Shown: positions 1-13,880, numbered from the stretch's first letter. The stretch is 64,000 nucleotides of DNA from Echinostoma caproni (GCA_900618425.1 UZAN01039578.1:1-64000), one strand, 5' to 3'. Numbers and translations: made by a program. The notes: generated by a model not told the origin, from the sequence alone.

Positions 1-2983
1 GTGTGAGATTCCGTATAGACAATTTGACGGTACTTAACTATTGTGATGGGCGCGTCAACCGACACAATAATGATTGGTTCATGGGGGCATAAACACTGTG
101 TGTTAGGTGACTAATCATGTATCGACATGACGCGTCGGACGGAACCGAATTTGATACCTCGACTATGATAAGACAGATCAGATTCAAGACTCCTTTGATT
201 TTGGACTGCAAATTGCTANAGTAGTAGCAATAGTCAGTGATTCGAAAGTCTGGATGAAAGAAAAATCGTCCGAATAATATATCTGGCTGCAAACTTTTGA
301 TACTTCTTAGAGATACCTCAGTAAATAACTAGCCAACAGAAGGCCAATGGAGAACCGAGGGAGGCGGCAGTGTGTGTATACGTGAAAAGCAGACAGTGAA
401 CGAATGACCGCGAGCGAGAGAGAGCAATATTTACTGATTTACTGTGAATAGGTGTGCGTGTTTATACCGGACAACGCAAATGAGCTGTCCCGTTCGTCAA
501 GTGGTTTGCAAATAAACAAAACTTGACAGTGAAATTCCGTTCTTCCTCTTGTTCAGTGATGCATTCAAACGCGGACGCTCACCCGGATGAGACGGAATGG
601 GTGAGGTATGTGTGTGTATTGGCGTGAGTGCTCGCGCGAGTTTCCTTGCAGACTAACACTCGGTCAGCCCTTTGCCCACTTGGATTGGAAGATTACACAG
701 GTTCTGTGCAAATGTTCGCTGATGAGCCTGGCGTGAATGTGACTGAGTACCGAGTATGCCAATAGTAACAACTTATCATCACTCTAACGTTCGAAAGAAG
801 TGATTGAACTTTGTTGTTCATTCTCTTCTCTGAAGAATTTGCTTTCCGATCAACCAGCTGATTCAGATCACCTCACAGTCTGTCAAGAGAGCAATTTCTC
901 ACGAGACTTATTTTCAGTCTCAGATTATGTTGTTATTTATTGTATCCGGATAAATTGTGCAGAATGAATTTCTTCATTTGTAAGTCGTTTACGTTTATGG
1001 CTCTGCTTCTTTTCACATCGGATAAATTTAAGAGGTTTTTGCACAGTTTAGGGGGTAAACTCGTGCAGGCAATGAAGAATGTACCGTGCAACAGCGAATC
1101 GGGAATTCACGTTTCGATGAAACTAAATGGTTTCAGGTTCGGTGTTCAAATCAGGTAGAAATGACTGAATAAATTAACCCCTTTGTATTGTTTGTTCATG
1201 GTATTTCCGTCTATTGTGATTTTGGTCTACTCCGCTTCACCATTTTATCACTCATCTCCAATGAAAGCTAAATTTCAATCATGTTCATTTTCATCAGAAT
1301 CAATAGTAAGATTCAAAAACAATGACCGCATTCCCTCCATAGGAGTGAAATTGATACTTCGAAATGAAACTTTCAACAAACTCAGTCACAATGTGTTAAC
1401 CAAATAGTGAATGTAGTCTCCGATTCAAACGATTTGGCTCACTAGCATTAAGAGAATTAACATGGGTAAACCAAAACACACAGCCCATCGGAGGCGCGTA
1501 AAAATCAGAGGACATCCGGGCAGTTGTTGTTGTAGAGGCGACCTTTTCCGGTCACACAATGTTCTCAGTAATGAATGGCCCAGTAGTTTGTTTGGGTCGT
1601 TGAAAGAAGAACAGAAGATGGCGACAAGACTATACTTTACGTCATGTTAAATGTCATTCTGTCGGAGGATGACGCCCCCAGTTCGGTCTGTGTGCACAGA
1701 TACATTGGTTCCCTCTGTCGAGATTCAACGTTGGTTTGACCTCAGTCATCTTGCATCATGATCGGACAAAGGTAATGGCAAAACTAGTGTGTAGGGGAGC
1801 GGTGAAGTAACTCTATCCAAGTGGAATCTAAGTTAGTGGAACTGAAGTCCCATTTCAGGTATCCATGTGTCGCTCTTATTTGAAACGCATATACTCCATC
1901 AGTGAGTGACAAGCCGACGGGTTTGCTCCATGAACTCGTGTCATACCGAGGTTAGGGAAAATACCTTTCTTGACAAATAACTTTATCTAACGTATGCTGA
2001 ATTCAGACTAGTAAATGTGCTGTTGCTGAAATTGTTTAGATATGCTATTACTTCATTTCGGCATCTCAAAACATAATGCGATTTAAAGCATGGGAATCTT
2101 AAGCAAAACATTTGGATTTTTCCCAGCGATCATGAAATGAAAGTCATAGTTTGACATTCTTTCTTCATCAACTACAACCCAAATTATCATCTTGTGGGCA
2201 TATAAATGTCTATGAATATTCTAAATAATTGAGCAAAGGCACAATATTTGACTAGGACATTTTGTCTGAGCGCAATGGTGGGGTGAAATCAAGCTTCGTC
2301 ATCTACGGTGTGAAGTTTTCCTTACCGAAAACAATTTTTCACTCAAGTTATTTCCCCAATTAGTTATATATATATATTGTGCACAATATTCGTATGATCG
2401 CGAATCACCGGAAAGGATTTTGTTTACAAATGCATTGGTCTACCTTGTTTGAGAATGGAAATTGTCCATCTGTTTACAAACGGCTGATCACCAAACAAGG
2501 GGATATCTTCAGTGCTCGTGAAGTTAAAAGGTGATAAACAATTTTTCAGCGATTCACAGAAACGTCAATTGTACCACACAATAGCCCTCGTGAAGCTGAA
2601 TAAGGGCTAACTTCAGGCAAATAAGACATCTCAGATCATTTTAATATCTCGAAAATGCACATCACGCTACTGTTTGGAGAGAACAATATTTTTCAATATT
2701 TCATTCACAAATATACATACATACATACATACATACATACATACATACATACATACATACATGCATGCATGCATACATACATACATACATACATGCATGC
2801 ATGCATACATACATACATACATACATACAAACATACATACATACATACATACATACATACATACATACATACATACATACATACATACATACTGACATAC
2901 ATACATACATACATACATACATACATACATACATACATACATACATACATACACTGACATACATACATACATACATACATACA

Positions 2984-3019
<36 letters not shown>

Positions 3020-5178
3020 TATATATTGCATGGAAGCACAGCGTTTATTGGATTGGGGGCAGCTTAGCTGGATTGCACAAATTGCATGGCTTCTTCGAGC
3101 CGCCGAACTGATATCCGTTCAGAATTGCAAAGGAACTCGAAAAAGGTATGCCTTAGTTCAACACAGAAAGAGCGTGGGAAGACAGGTGGTCACCTAAGGG
3201 GTGGGGTAGTGACTGTCTGTCAAATTGAACTTGAAATGGTAAATGAAACAGACCACACAGTGATATACAAGTGACACAAACAGTTTCGCAAGAGCGAGCT
3301 GTTTCTTTCATGTGAGTGATTTAACTGGTGTATCGCCCCCGGGATTTCGGAAGACAACTTCCATCAACTCTGATCACTCACTGTTCAGAGGAGTTAGGGT
3401 GACCGGATTCACTTGATTATTGTCATGAAGTGCACTGGGATTACGCCGATTATCACCTTCCGTCATGAACTGAAACCATCGTGGTCATTACTGTTATTAA
3501 GATAAATTTAGTTACATACAAAAATTGTGGACTGGTTATACGACCTTCGATTATTCAGGAGGTTTATCTATTTTCATAGAATAAATACGTTTGTTCATTG
3601 TTTGTCTATTTGGCAACTGACAGTAATGGGTAAATGAGGTGAACATTCAATGTTTTTAATCACGCAGATCGAAGAGGCACTTAGAGTTTTCCTTCTCAGA
3701 TGTCCACTGAAATAATCGCCGTGTCCATTGATGAACACAGTGCCTTGGAATGTCAAAACGTATATATATATATGTAATTTTAAATTCTGTACTCATACGG
3801 GACAGCTCAGCTACAGTCCACAGATAATTATTGTCACCATATTTTGATAAGATAGCAGTAATACCATTTAGCAATGCAGACAGTTGATCATAAATGTGGC
3901 CAAACTTAAAACTGAACAATACAGTATTATACTGCTCATTTTATAACTATGTCCTTCAAACGTAAACGTACTTCTGATATGAAGGACGGGGGAGGTTTAC
4001 AACTTAGAACAATTGTGCACTTCATGCATCCACCTTTTATTCCTATTCCTGAAAGCTAGATTAACTGTAGTTGGTTTGTTTCCATCATATATTTTGCTCG
4101 CAAAGTGCTTCAGAAGCTATTGTTAGGAGCCATATTATCATGCTGAGAACGCTTTTAGATCTCTAGCGTTCAACTGCTATCATACTTGAAAAATAATTAC
4201 TGAAACACTCATTACCTCGTTCATTCATTGTATGCTTCGGTATCGCTCTCCGTTCGGATCGTAGCTCCACACAGCGTTTCCGTTACCCCTGGCAACCAGA
4301 CCCAAGGGTTTTCGAAACGGAAAAAGTTATAATACCGAAAAATAACAGCCCGATTTCTGGCGCCTGAATTTGGGAGTCTGATTCTGTCATTGTTTCAACG
4401 TCTACGTGCATATGTGTTCTTCTATATCAGTTGACCAATACTGTGAAATATATCATCTCATTAGTATAAACAACTTTTATTGGAAGCAGGTGCACTTTGG
4501 AACCATTATAATTTTTATCGGTCCAGTCTGGTGTAGGGACATTTTCGAATTCCTGGGGATATAAATTTTCTATAAAAAGTGCTGTTGAAGATGGATTCAT
4601 TACTCATGCTCATTGATGGTTTTATTCTCTGTTACAAGTACAATTGTAATCACCTGTTGACTGCACTGTGATTGTGTCGCTAATTAGACTGCCCTATTCA
4701 TTAAATGTCATACAGTTCGACAAGAAATAAAACAAACACATTGCTAGCACCGACACCGGGATTGCTTTTGTGCTTTCAATTGGCCGTGGGGAATCAGGTC
4801 TCGTGATTTCACCAAGAACTGGTCTTTTATCTCACTTTATGAGCGCATACTGGAACCGTATCACATCAAATTCATTTCTTTTTATCAGTACCATCAGCAA
4901 ACGATTGATATGTTTGATTGTATTTAGGTGATTTTTAGATAGAAAGACCATGTGTGGAGAGAAGAAGAACTAACTTCTCTACTGTAAAGAATATTTATCA
5001 GTATTTTTTTTGTCATTTGCCATGTATATATACATATATTTAAAGGCTTTTAGAATTTACACTGACAAATGGTCTTTCTACGGCATTTTTTTCAACGTTT
5101 TGTCTGAATGATATTTTTAAACACTGCATACATAAAATGATTCGCACTTATATTTATTTATTTATAATTGTCTTCCAG
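1..5178. other. Upstream non-coding region (intron or 5' flank)
   Basis: No convincing exon was found here. The first recognised exon starts at 5179 after a pyrimidine-containing stretch and CAG, and it needs one base from an earlier exon. This region is therefore either the intron before it or contains an unrecognised first exon. It holds one very large CATA microsatellite (2711-3027) and otherwise ordinary AT-rich sequence. The short open frames around 940-1650 and 3086-3274 have no recognisable domains, and I treat them as chance. Confidence 0.6.
2711..3027. repeat. (CATA)n microsatellite with ATGC variants and a TA tail
   Basis: About 300 bp of almost pure CATA tetranucleotide, with two ATGC-variant blocks near 2761-2772 and 2793-2804. 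Single-step interruptions occur near 2893 and 2953, and a short TA run ends the array near 3011-3026. It creates open frames on both strands (YIHT or MYVC repeats) that are artefacts of the period-4 repeat. The interruptions suggest an old, expanded array. Confidence 0.95.
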
Positions 5179-6784
5179 GTCACGTGACAGGAACACCCGC
5201 ATTCATCAACTTGAACGTTAAACGTCGTACGGATGATCTACTTCTGGCTCATCACGATTTTGTGATTTTCCCGGCGCATGCATCCGAGCTCACTCTTCGT
5301 ACCAGTGAGAAATATGAGAAATTTGAGCTTAATTACACGTTTATCGACGTTGTAACCCAACTGGAGGAAGATCAAATTACATCCGGAGAGCCGTTTCTGC
5401 ACGTGACTATCACCGACTGTGGATTCAGTCGATCGTTTGGGCTTCAATTGAGCTCCAAAGATAACAAACGCGGTCGTGGAAAGCGGTTGCAACTTCATTC
5501 TCAGATGGCCGACGATATGTCTCTTGTTCGCGGCTCCACCATGGACAATCAACGTTGGGCCACTTATGCTCCATTGTTTATCATCTCTTCTTGTGTTGGA
5601 ACTACATATTTGTTAGTTTGTCTTGTGTATACCTTGATAAGACACTTCAGTTTCACAGACAGTAAATATACCGTGCATGCACGGGTTGTCAGCAGAGGGG
5701 AGCAGGGTGATTCAGTAACAGTTCACAAGATTCCTCTGGCCCCGCAATCATTTCGGTTCAACCGGGGGGGCGAACAACTGTATTCTTCCCGATCAGCCGC
5801 GGACGACGGTTTGTACTACGGTGAGGGTCAGTACGAGACAAATCAGTATAATCCTGCTGTGATTCGACTGAATTCCACGAACTGGCATCGACTACAGACA
5901 ACAGAGTCCAGGCCATGGGCTATTTACTCGACCAGATCCCGTTCAAATGCAATTCCAGTGCGCCGTGTTCTACTGTTCGCCCACTTAGCATTTCGTGTAT
6001 TTTATACTTTCCTATTTACTTTTAGTGTGGCTGTATCCCTTATCTTTAGTTTACAACCCGCAACACGTCCTAATGCTTCCGAATTGGTATTCCAGCGGAG
6101 ACGAATGCTTGGTCCGCTTCTTCGATTGCAAGCCGAATCTCGCTGGCTAGAATCGTTCGCGGAACAAGAGCTCAGACGTCAGCTTGACTATGTGGATCGA
6201 ATGAAAGTCGCTTGTCAGCATGCGGTCGGTGTGGAAATCACGGATGCTGTACGCGAAATGCGTCAACTGGTTCAAGATACGTTAGACAAATGGCACTATG
6301 ATGCCAAAGCAAATGACTATGATGAGGGTGGTAAACAACGACAAACGGAAGAATTAGGGAATGGAATCAGTGAATCACATATGTTGATCAATAAATATTT
6401 CGCTCAACAAAGACAATCGCTGGACAAGTATCGTGTCCAAACTGAGCAAGCATTTGACTATCGTGTAACCAATTTTTATCGAGCATACGCACAACTGTTG
6501 GATAACACATACAATTCGGGTTGGTTGAGGTATGTTCAGCGAATGCTCAATACCAGCCTGAAATCCGACTCGACGGTGCTGGAGCGTGACTCATTAGGGA
6601 TGAGCAGAGATTCGGCCTTGTTCGATGCATACGATCACACACGTTGGAGAGGCACGTTGCATTCTCACTACCTTATGGCTCAGCAAAACTCGGGGTTGGA
6701 CACAAAACACGTGACAATGATGACCTACATGGGTTTTCAGCAGGCGGAATTCGTGCACTTTTTGCCCCTACAGTTAAAGCAAGA
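5179..6784 (+). CDS. Exon 1 (of those visible) of a large five-pass membrane protein
   Basis: The open frame runs from an acceptor (CAG before 5179) to a GTGAGT donor at 6785. It starts in phase 1, so one base comes from a missing upstream exon, and it ends after two bases of a codon that exon 2 completes as Glu. It encodes residues 1-536. Residues 1-128 look extracellular, with an N-glycosylation site (NYT, about residue 52). Membrane segment 1 is at about 129-155 (APLFIISSCVGTTYLLVCLV), followed by a polar cytoplasmic loop of about 108 residues. Membrane segment 2 is at about 264-291. The first part of a large outside loop follows, dominated by charged, probably helical sequence, with NAS (299) and NTS (458) sites and an HFLP motif (527). 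No signal peptide is visible because the N-terminus is missing. The family is not recognised. The topology resembles prominin, but I see no cysteine-rich cytoplasmic junction, so that is only an analogy. The long open frame, correct phases and higher GC than the flanks make it very likely to be coding. Confidence 0.88.
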
Positions 6785-7714
6785 GTGAGTCACGTATCGA
6801 TTGTCTTTTATTATCGTGAAAATTTTTTTTGAATGAAACTTTTCAAGTTACCGTGTCCCGCTTGTACTGTCTGGGGCTGAGAAAAACTCCATCTTAAGTC
6901 TTCTACCTTAAATACACATATTTAAGTAGAATTTGTGTACATTTCATGTAGTGAGCTGTTATCACTAAATAGAGGTGACATTCTTTGCACAATGCTGTTT
7001 GTTGTTCGTATTGCTGAGGTAATATACCTGGTGTTTCGTTGGAAATTAGAATTGAAACGTTTCATCATCATTTGATGTACTTTTCTCATTATAATAATTT
7101 GTCACTGAGTAGTGTGGAGGGACGTGATTTTCACCGTTTGACGGCGTTTAATTCACTTTCTGTCTATAAAAGAGAAAATTAATATAATTGGTTTAAAGAT
7201 TTATCGTTTATCCATCAGTCTGGAGTCACTGCTGTCCTGTTTTAATGTGACAATATCCGTAGGGCAAACTTTTGATTGGTCGCTTCCCTCTTCCTGAAAA
7301 TCGTATCAATGTTTATTCAATAAAAGGAAAAGACAAGGAAAATAAATAAGAATATCCATTTTGTGTTCATTGGCCGATCCGTCTAACAGCAGATTTGAGT
7401 TACTCAGTGCGACAGCTGACCGAGTTGCCAGATGAATGCCAAACTCGGAGATATTCTCGTGCATATTTTGTGGGTATCTGAGATATATGACTTTATTATT
7501 ATAAATATTTGTGAATTAGGAGGAATGAGAGCGCATCGTATCTTTCGGTAGCCCATTTGCTTTCATCGAAATGAGCTGCAACTGTTCTCTTCATTTGGAA
7601 TGATGTAATGTTTTTTTCAGGCAATACATTCAATAATGTGAATAACTTGAGTTTCAATTGTATATTCCATTTACCCTTTGATTTCCGTTAAGGCTAATAA
7701 CCGAGTTGTGAGAA

Positions 7715-7895
7715 ACTAAAACAATCCACCAGCCACCAAATTCCGGAACAAAGAGTGGTTGATCACATTAAATCCCTACTGGGTTAGGCGACGTGGGATT
7801 GAACCGGACGACATGGCAGCTGCCTACCATCAAACTTTGGTAGTTGTAGTTGTGAAATTCAAACTTCAAATCCTAGGGTCCGAAGCGCTCCAGTG
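7715..7895 (-). repeat. Dispersed repeat, copy 1 (related to 50695-50940)
   Basis: Read on the minus strand, this contains a block beginning TTTGATGGTAGGCAGCT, followed by TGTCCGGTTCAAT and an ACGTCG/TCTAACC segment. The same order is found on the + strand near 50740-50800. It looks like an old interspersed repeat with a tRNA-like B-box (GGTTCAATCC). No coding capacity is seen. Ends are approximate. Confidence 0.6.
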
Positions 7896-9944
7896 AGAGT
7901 GACGTGAAACACTTGGCCAGCAACAACTTAGTTGTCATTTCGTAAATAATCACAAATCAATGCAAACGAATTGATCATTTTGTTCTATTTTCATGGTAAA
8001 TACGACATTCAAAATGTTTTGATGCCTTTATAGGTCTTACCGATTTCAATCATTTAGCAATCACAAACGTGTCACCCACATATCAGAGCCAAACTTTTGA
8101 GTAAAATCATGGTATATTTGTCTTTTTGAGTATCGGCATCATAGCTTCAGTACATACTTCAGAAATTAACAATTGGTCCCATGATTTCCCTGTTTACCGT
8201 GAAATTCAGAGCACCTTTGTAGGTATACGTTCCTCAGCTTCCAAATAGGTTTCGATTTTTGAATCTTCTGATATTAATTCCAGAATATATATATGAGTAG
8301 AGCTGAAATTGTAATTATCACTTTCAAAATGATGGGAACTCTGCAATATTCGTTTATGTTTGCCGTCAATCATTGTATCTAAATATAAATTTCTTTGAGA
8401 TTCAACAAAGTGAAAAATGTTGAACGTGTTCTTTGTTATCCCAATGGTGAATTTTGTGTCAATGAATGTTTGAAAAACAGTATAGAGCAGATTTTTCGTG
8501 TGTCTGTCGAGACCGGTTAACAGTGAATATTAGGACTTCACAACTTCAATATATTGCACAACAGCAAAACTGGAGGCTGAAATGATGAAATGGAGTACTT
8601 AAATTACATCTCGTTGGTGAGGTCGATTTAATCCAAACAGGTTCGCAGACGACAAACTCGGTGGTAAAGCGATGAGACCCACGCAAAAGATTAGCGTTTC
8701 TGATGTCTCATAGTCTGAAGTGGACAATCACACTGATTCTACTGTTCATTCGTGTGTTTTGTTTACCTTCTTTTTTATTTCCTCCTAGTTCAAGCATTGT
8801 GAAAGAAAATTCCCAAGATGTGCTCCAAAGTGTAAACATAGATTTTTGGAAAACTTGAGATTACATTCGAGAATTCTTCATTGGAAGAAACATATGTACA
8901 CTACTAGAATTCAATGTCTGTGTTAGTGACGTTAAAGATATATTAACTTGCGTATCTAGAAATTTGACTGATCCTGAATAAAATCACTTACATTTAATGG
9001 TATTCTAATTATGATTATTATTATCGATCGTGGAAATCACCTATTATATAACACATTGATTATCATTTAATGTTGATAATAATCTTATTGTATCCCCTTT
9101 GAAATCTAGAAGATTATATTTGAGTATGCATGAGATATATACTAAGATATGCTGAAAATTAACGTCGGATATACCCGACGCTTGAACATAAAAAGTTCAT
9201 AAAATCAAGTGCATGTGAAATTGAATGCGAAATCCTATTATTTTATCTAGTTTTATCGCCATTCACTGTAAGTAATGACATTGAATAAAACAGGTCAGTC
9301 GCATCTGTCTTGATACTTTATCAAACGGAATCAGGCAACGTGCTTTTTGGTATTCGAAGTGTATTGATTAGAACGGAGACAAACGAATTTTCTCATTGGA
9401 ATTCAACCAGACCAGAAGATTATCATATAGAAACGCATGGGAACAAAAGGCGAAATTTTCGATGAAATATCAACTTTGAAATTACTTTCCCACATTAGTT
9501 TAATACATATATAGGAGAACAAACGAGGCACATACAATCGTGATTAGTTCCAGCGTAGAATTTGAAAGGCTTTTCATTCTTCAAACCATGGGTCACCGTT
9601 CTCTATTTTTAAGTTTTCTCCACAACCAGTCGACTGTCAACCGGTGTACACCATGCAAACAATCATTGCAATTGAGGTACGGTGTTTTCTGAACACAGCA
9701 TGTGAAGCCACGGATGCACCGATTGTCCCCAAATTAAAGAGATGAAATAAATTCTCTTTTTTCATTACTAGTTGCAACCATTGTTTTGCTGCTAAATTTG
9801 TCGAAAGTGTACAATAAATCTTCACTTGTTTCATCCTGCGCGGTTCATGTTTTTGTTGTTGTTCATTCAGCCGGAAATTAAATTCAATCGATTCAGTTAA
9901 ACATATGGCATCTGTTGTTGTATTTTCAATCCACCCGTAAGTGC

Positions 9945-10002
9945 AGCACGCACGCACACACACACGCATACAAACGCACACACACGCACTCACACACATA
10001 CA
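9945..10002. repeat. (CA)n imperfect microsatellite
   Basis: A run of CACA with GC and CATA interruptions. It accounts for the VCVCMRVCV-like stretch in a minus-strand open frame at 9637-10092, which is probably not a gene. Confidence 0.85.
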
Positions 10003-10212
10003 GTCCATTATTTGCGCACCGCGTATTTTTTGTCCTTGCATTCTCCGCCGATCTAATTTAGACAACTCGCTTGAACATTTCCTCCGGCGCAAGTGACTTG
10101 CCTCTATTTCGTTTTACCTTTTTGTTCACTAACTGTCAAAAATGTTTGTGCGCATGAAATTAAATTTAAAATTTGTGGATGTTGTTTGTTCTTGGTCAGT
10201 ATATTGATGGTG

Positions 10213-10241
10213 ATCATCATCATCATCATCATCATCATCAC
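10213..10241. repeat. (CAT)n microsatellite
   Basis: About nine CAT units in a row. On the minus strand these read as a methionine run in a spurious frame. Confidence 0.9.
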
Positions 10242-13189
10242 TATTTGGAACTGCATGAGATAAAAATGTTCATGGTATTGTCTATTGCAAAGAATAGTAG
10301 CTATCATTTCTGAATTCATTTATATTACGCATAATAACAAACTCTAAGTTCCGTCACACTATTTCTTTTGTGGTCACAGATGATGCGATAGATTGCCAAT
10401 CATTTATCTTAATTTTCCGCTCCGTTCAGCTTAAAAACGTACCTTACTTGAAAAGAAAAACGATTGCGTGAACCGAGTTTGACCTTATTTCATCAAATAT
10501 TACAATACAATCAAGAAATTGGTCAAACTGAACCAGTATGTACCTACTAGTTTCTTTAGGCGATCAATAACAAGCAACAAAGAAACATTCTGGTCATCCG
10601 GAGAAGTATTGCAGGAATTGGAGAGCTACGCTTTATGAAGAAATCATTTTGTACACCTTTTTTCTTTCTCTTCTGCTTTAACAACCTAGCTCTGAGTGAA
10701 TGCATGGCGGAACTCTCCATACTAGCCATACTAAGCGAATATTATCTGACTCTAATGACCAATGTGCAAGAACCCCAAACAAGGATGTCACAGTATATTG
10801 TTTCGGTATTGTTAATTTCCTTCCTAATCGTTCGTATATAGATATATATATACATATATATATATGAATGCGGCATAACAGTCGCTTATTTCTCGGGTTA
10901 CCAGCATGGTAAAAACCTGCAATGCAAAGTTTGGATTTTGTAATTATTAAATCAGCCCAAGTGTACGTTTTACAGGTTGAAAAGGCCATGCAACGAAACT
11001 GTTAATTGTGACAGTCTTGTAGGACTTCTGTGACAAGCGAAGAACTGTGAATATCTTGATATTCGCGGTGAAATCACTTTGTTTAGGCATCATAAGTAAA
11101 TGTACTTTGCCTTTTCCCGTTCAGTAGTACGCTAAGATGAGTGAAGAATAGTTTGGTGCGACGGCAGGTGAAACTTTGCGAATGGCCGACTACCATTAAC
11201 ATATGCACTACCAGTGGGAGATGCATTGCTAACACTGGCGTGTAACTCAAAAGAATTACTATCAGTGGGTGGTGGGCAATGCAAATGTTTGGATAGGAAC
11301 GATAAATAAGAGGATGGGAAGCTGAAGGTTGAAGGGACAAAGAATAAACACCAATGATTACCCTGTCCCTTGGACAAGGCTCTGTTACAGGATGTGTGGA
11401 TCTATCCGGTCTGTTGAGCTGGATGTTTTCCATGTGTAGGAATTTTGATTGGTGGGCAGTAGCTAACAATATTGAATGAGTAATGGAGACTAATAGTGCA
11501 ACAAACACCAACGTTTATCCTCGGGGATGACAAGGTTTCATCCCTCCACACTGTTTTTACTCAGTTGTTCCACCCCACTGACTCGTTGGTTTGCGGCAGT
11601 CGACCGTCACAGAAATCGTGGGTAAACGACCTGTATTCCGATCAGATTTGTTCAACGCATTTGTTTTGATGTTCGTTCTCCAAACCCGTAAGGCCAGCTT
11701 TTTGTATAAATCATGATGAGGTCATGAAACGCTTCCCCGGCAGTCATGGAAATGGCAATCCCCCACAATTTACAGAAGACCAACTTTTGTCACATTCACG
11801 GTGACATAAGTTACGAATGAATGAAAGTCAGCTGAGTGCTAGTCACGAAAATCAGATTGTGTAATGATGTTTCATTATGGCTTAACAAGCGTGAGAAAAA
11901 ATCCTATCACTTAGGTAGAATTGTACTGGATTTTTCCGGTGAATTAGGGTTCTAATTCACCAATCCACTTTGTATGGTCAATTGAATCAGCCAAATCGCA
12001 ACATGACAAACGAGTGCCGCTGCTAGGTACTATTGGAATCTATTACCTCCTTTTCCCCCGTACTAATTCGCATATTTTCCTGAACTTCTTTCATAGTTAA
12101 GCATGCACAACTCTATGAGAGTAGCTTCGATTGCACAACATTGAAAAAACCTCGTTAAACTTTCTTCCAAAAGCCTGTACCTCTGTTGTTTTGAAGGTAT
12201 GCAAAAAGGCTGCTGTGTAAGACTTTACTCACCCAATTCAGTATTCAGGACCAGTATCAGTTTGTTTATATCCATTCCCTAGATACCCTATAGTCCCTGC
12301 TTTCCTTTTTCATTTCACAATCTCTTCTGCTAATGACAACATCAAGACTATACCATCAAGTGCCTTGGACTGAACTGATGCTGTTTACAGGGAAATATCG
12401 CTAATCACTACATACGCTGTCCGTATCCAACCTATTCGCTGCCCACCTCAACACAAGTCGCTGTCTAGAATTATGCTTACACTACTCCATCTGAACATTT
12501 GCGAATGCGTAGCAGGCTAGTATGACGAAAATCATGGATTTTTCTCAACACGGGGAACTAAAAGTGAACCCGAAAAGGTTTCAACTTCATCTCATCCACC
12601 CATATCAGAAACATGTTCCATAAGGTTCCAAAAGGGATATCTTTTATGGTGTAAGTCTTTGATTCCATCGTTCACGACAATCCCACATCGTGTTTGGTTC
12701 TGGTCACTGTTTTTCCCTGTTTTATTTTCACAGGTCGCTTCAATTCGAAACTTGATCACACCTCTTGCACTCCGTATTTTCTTACAAAGTTTCACCCTAT
12801 CTTCCGTGAACCGCTTGTAAAAAGTTCTTCTGGGAGATTTAATCTTGTACCCCAACTTAGTGAATATAGAGAGTGAGATTTTTTCCATCGATCCGTTCTC
12901 ACTTTACACATATACGTTTGATTTACGGACAATATTTTTTTGGACTCCTTAAAAACTTAACAACTGCCACCTCTCATCTGAAACTAACGTTAAGTTACTC
13001 ACATTCCGACGGTGGTATTGTTGTTATATGTTTCCTTTTATAAAGCAACTTTTCCCTACCATACTAGTCCTTGTTTATTTGTATGACGTTTTCCGAAAGC
13101 TGACTTGCACGAAGTGATTGTCTGAATTCGTTTACCTTGGTACATTTAAAAGTCATTAAATACCCCCAATCAGCAGATAGAAATTCAGT

Positions 13190-13285
13190 TTGGAGCTGCC
13201 AGGATACGAACACCGGACATGACCTGTGCAAACAGAGAGCCATAAACCGATATCCTACTGTCGCCTGTTAAGCCGCCAGTGACTG
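13190..13285 (-). repeat. tRNA-like repeat fragment
   Basis: On the minus strand this has a B-box-like GTGTTCGTATCCTGG preceded by an A-box-like stretch (TCGGTTTATGGCTC) at roughly tRNA spacing. This fits a decayed tRNA-derived SINE rather than a functional tRNA, since I cannot fold a clean cloverleaf. Confidence 0.4.
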
Positions 13286-13699
13286 TCACTCCTGCTATTG
13301 CATCAAAAATTTGACACAAATGATTTGCTAAACTACCACTGCACAAGCAGAAGCTTTATCTGATTCCGCCGCTATTTTGTGCAAACTACAGGTCTAATCG
13401 AAACTGAAGCAACGGGTCCCTGTGAAACACTTGTCGGTTCGTATAGGCAACAGTATTTATACTGAAGTAAATTTTTTTCCAAATAATGACAAACAGGTCC
13501 TGGTGAGTCTTTATATACGTGACTTTTCTGATTCGTTTATACTCAGCAGATGAATTGGTTCAGAATGTAACGGATACTCCCATTTCGTCAGTAGCGGTTG
13601 ACCTAGACCATGATGAGTTAAGCGGTAACTGATGAAAATGGAACAGTTTTTGTTAACAAAAAATTACCATTGATAATAAGTAAGATGTACAGTTTGTGT

Positions 13700-13880
13700 A
13701 CACTAATGGTAGATTGGTCAGCCTTTGTTCTTTAGAACTTTTTCGAGTCTCTTCGGCATCTTTTGTGAATTTTAAAAGCGAATAATAAATGAACCAGATT
13801 GCTTAAATTAATAAATTTACTAACCTCTTATGAAACATGACACGGAGCGTTATCCTGGAGAACGATAACTTTTTCAAACG
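13700..13880 (-). pseudogene. Decayed Tc1/mariner-like transposase fragment (C-terminal part)
   Basis: On the minus strand, 13831-13866 reads VLQDNAPCHVS, matching the conserved second catalytic Asp region (QDNAPCH) of Tc1/mariner DDE transposases. Further along the same strand, 13706-13768 reads MPKRLEKVLKNKG followed by a stop, like the usual C-terminus of these enzymes (xMPKRLxxVIxxKG). Between them there are only about 20 codons, in shifted frames. The SPDLNPIE region with the third catalytic acidic residue is absent, which suggests a deletion. Upstream on the minus strand, frames are broken (stops near 13867-14000), though pieces such as YTVLADWDASVITKMLPEFHPK may be remnants. No terminal inverted repeats were recognised. 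It is a dead copy; the exact subfamily is not determined. Confidence 0.6.

Noticed and set aside
557..606. Short exon-like segment with ATG between a CAG acceptor and a GTATGT donor
   Set aside because: Its open frame ends in phase 2, which does not fit the phase 1 start of the exon at 5179.
2655..3067. Several overlapping open frames rich in YIHT or MYVC
   Set aside because: They are produced by the CATA tetranucleotide array, which is open in all frames.
9637..10092. Minus-strand open frame of 151 codons
   Set aside because: It contains the CA-repeat region and has no recognisable domain or splice context. AT-rich DNA of this size yields such frames by chance.
11083..11511. Minus-strand open frame of 142 codons with a hydrophobic start
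   Set aside because: No family was recognised, an overlapping frame is also open, and no promoter or splice evidence was seen. It may be part of an unknown repeat, but I cannot support a gene.
11690..11740. TGATGAGG...GAAACG segment as a hammerhead core
   Set aside because: The first box is not CTGATGA and no stem II of useful length can be drawn.
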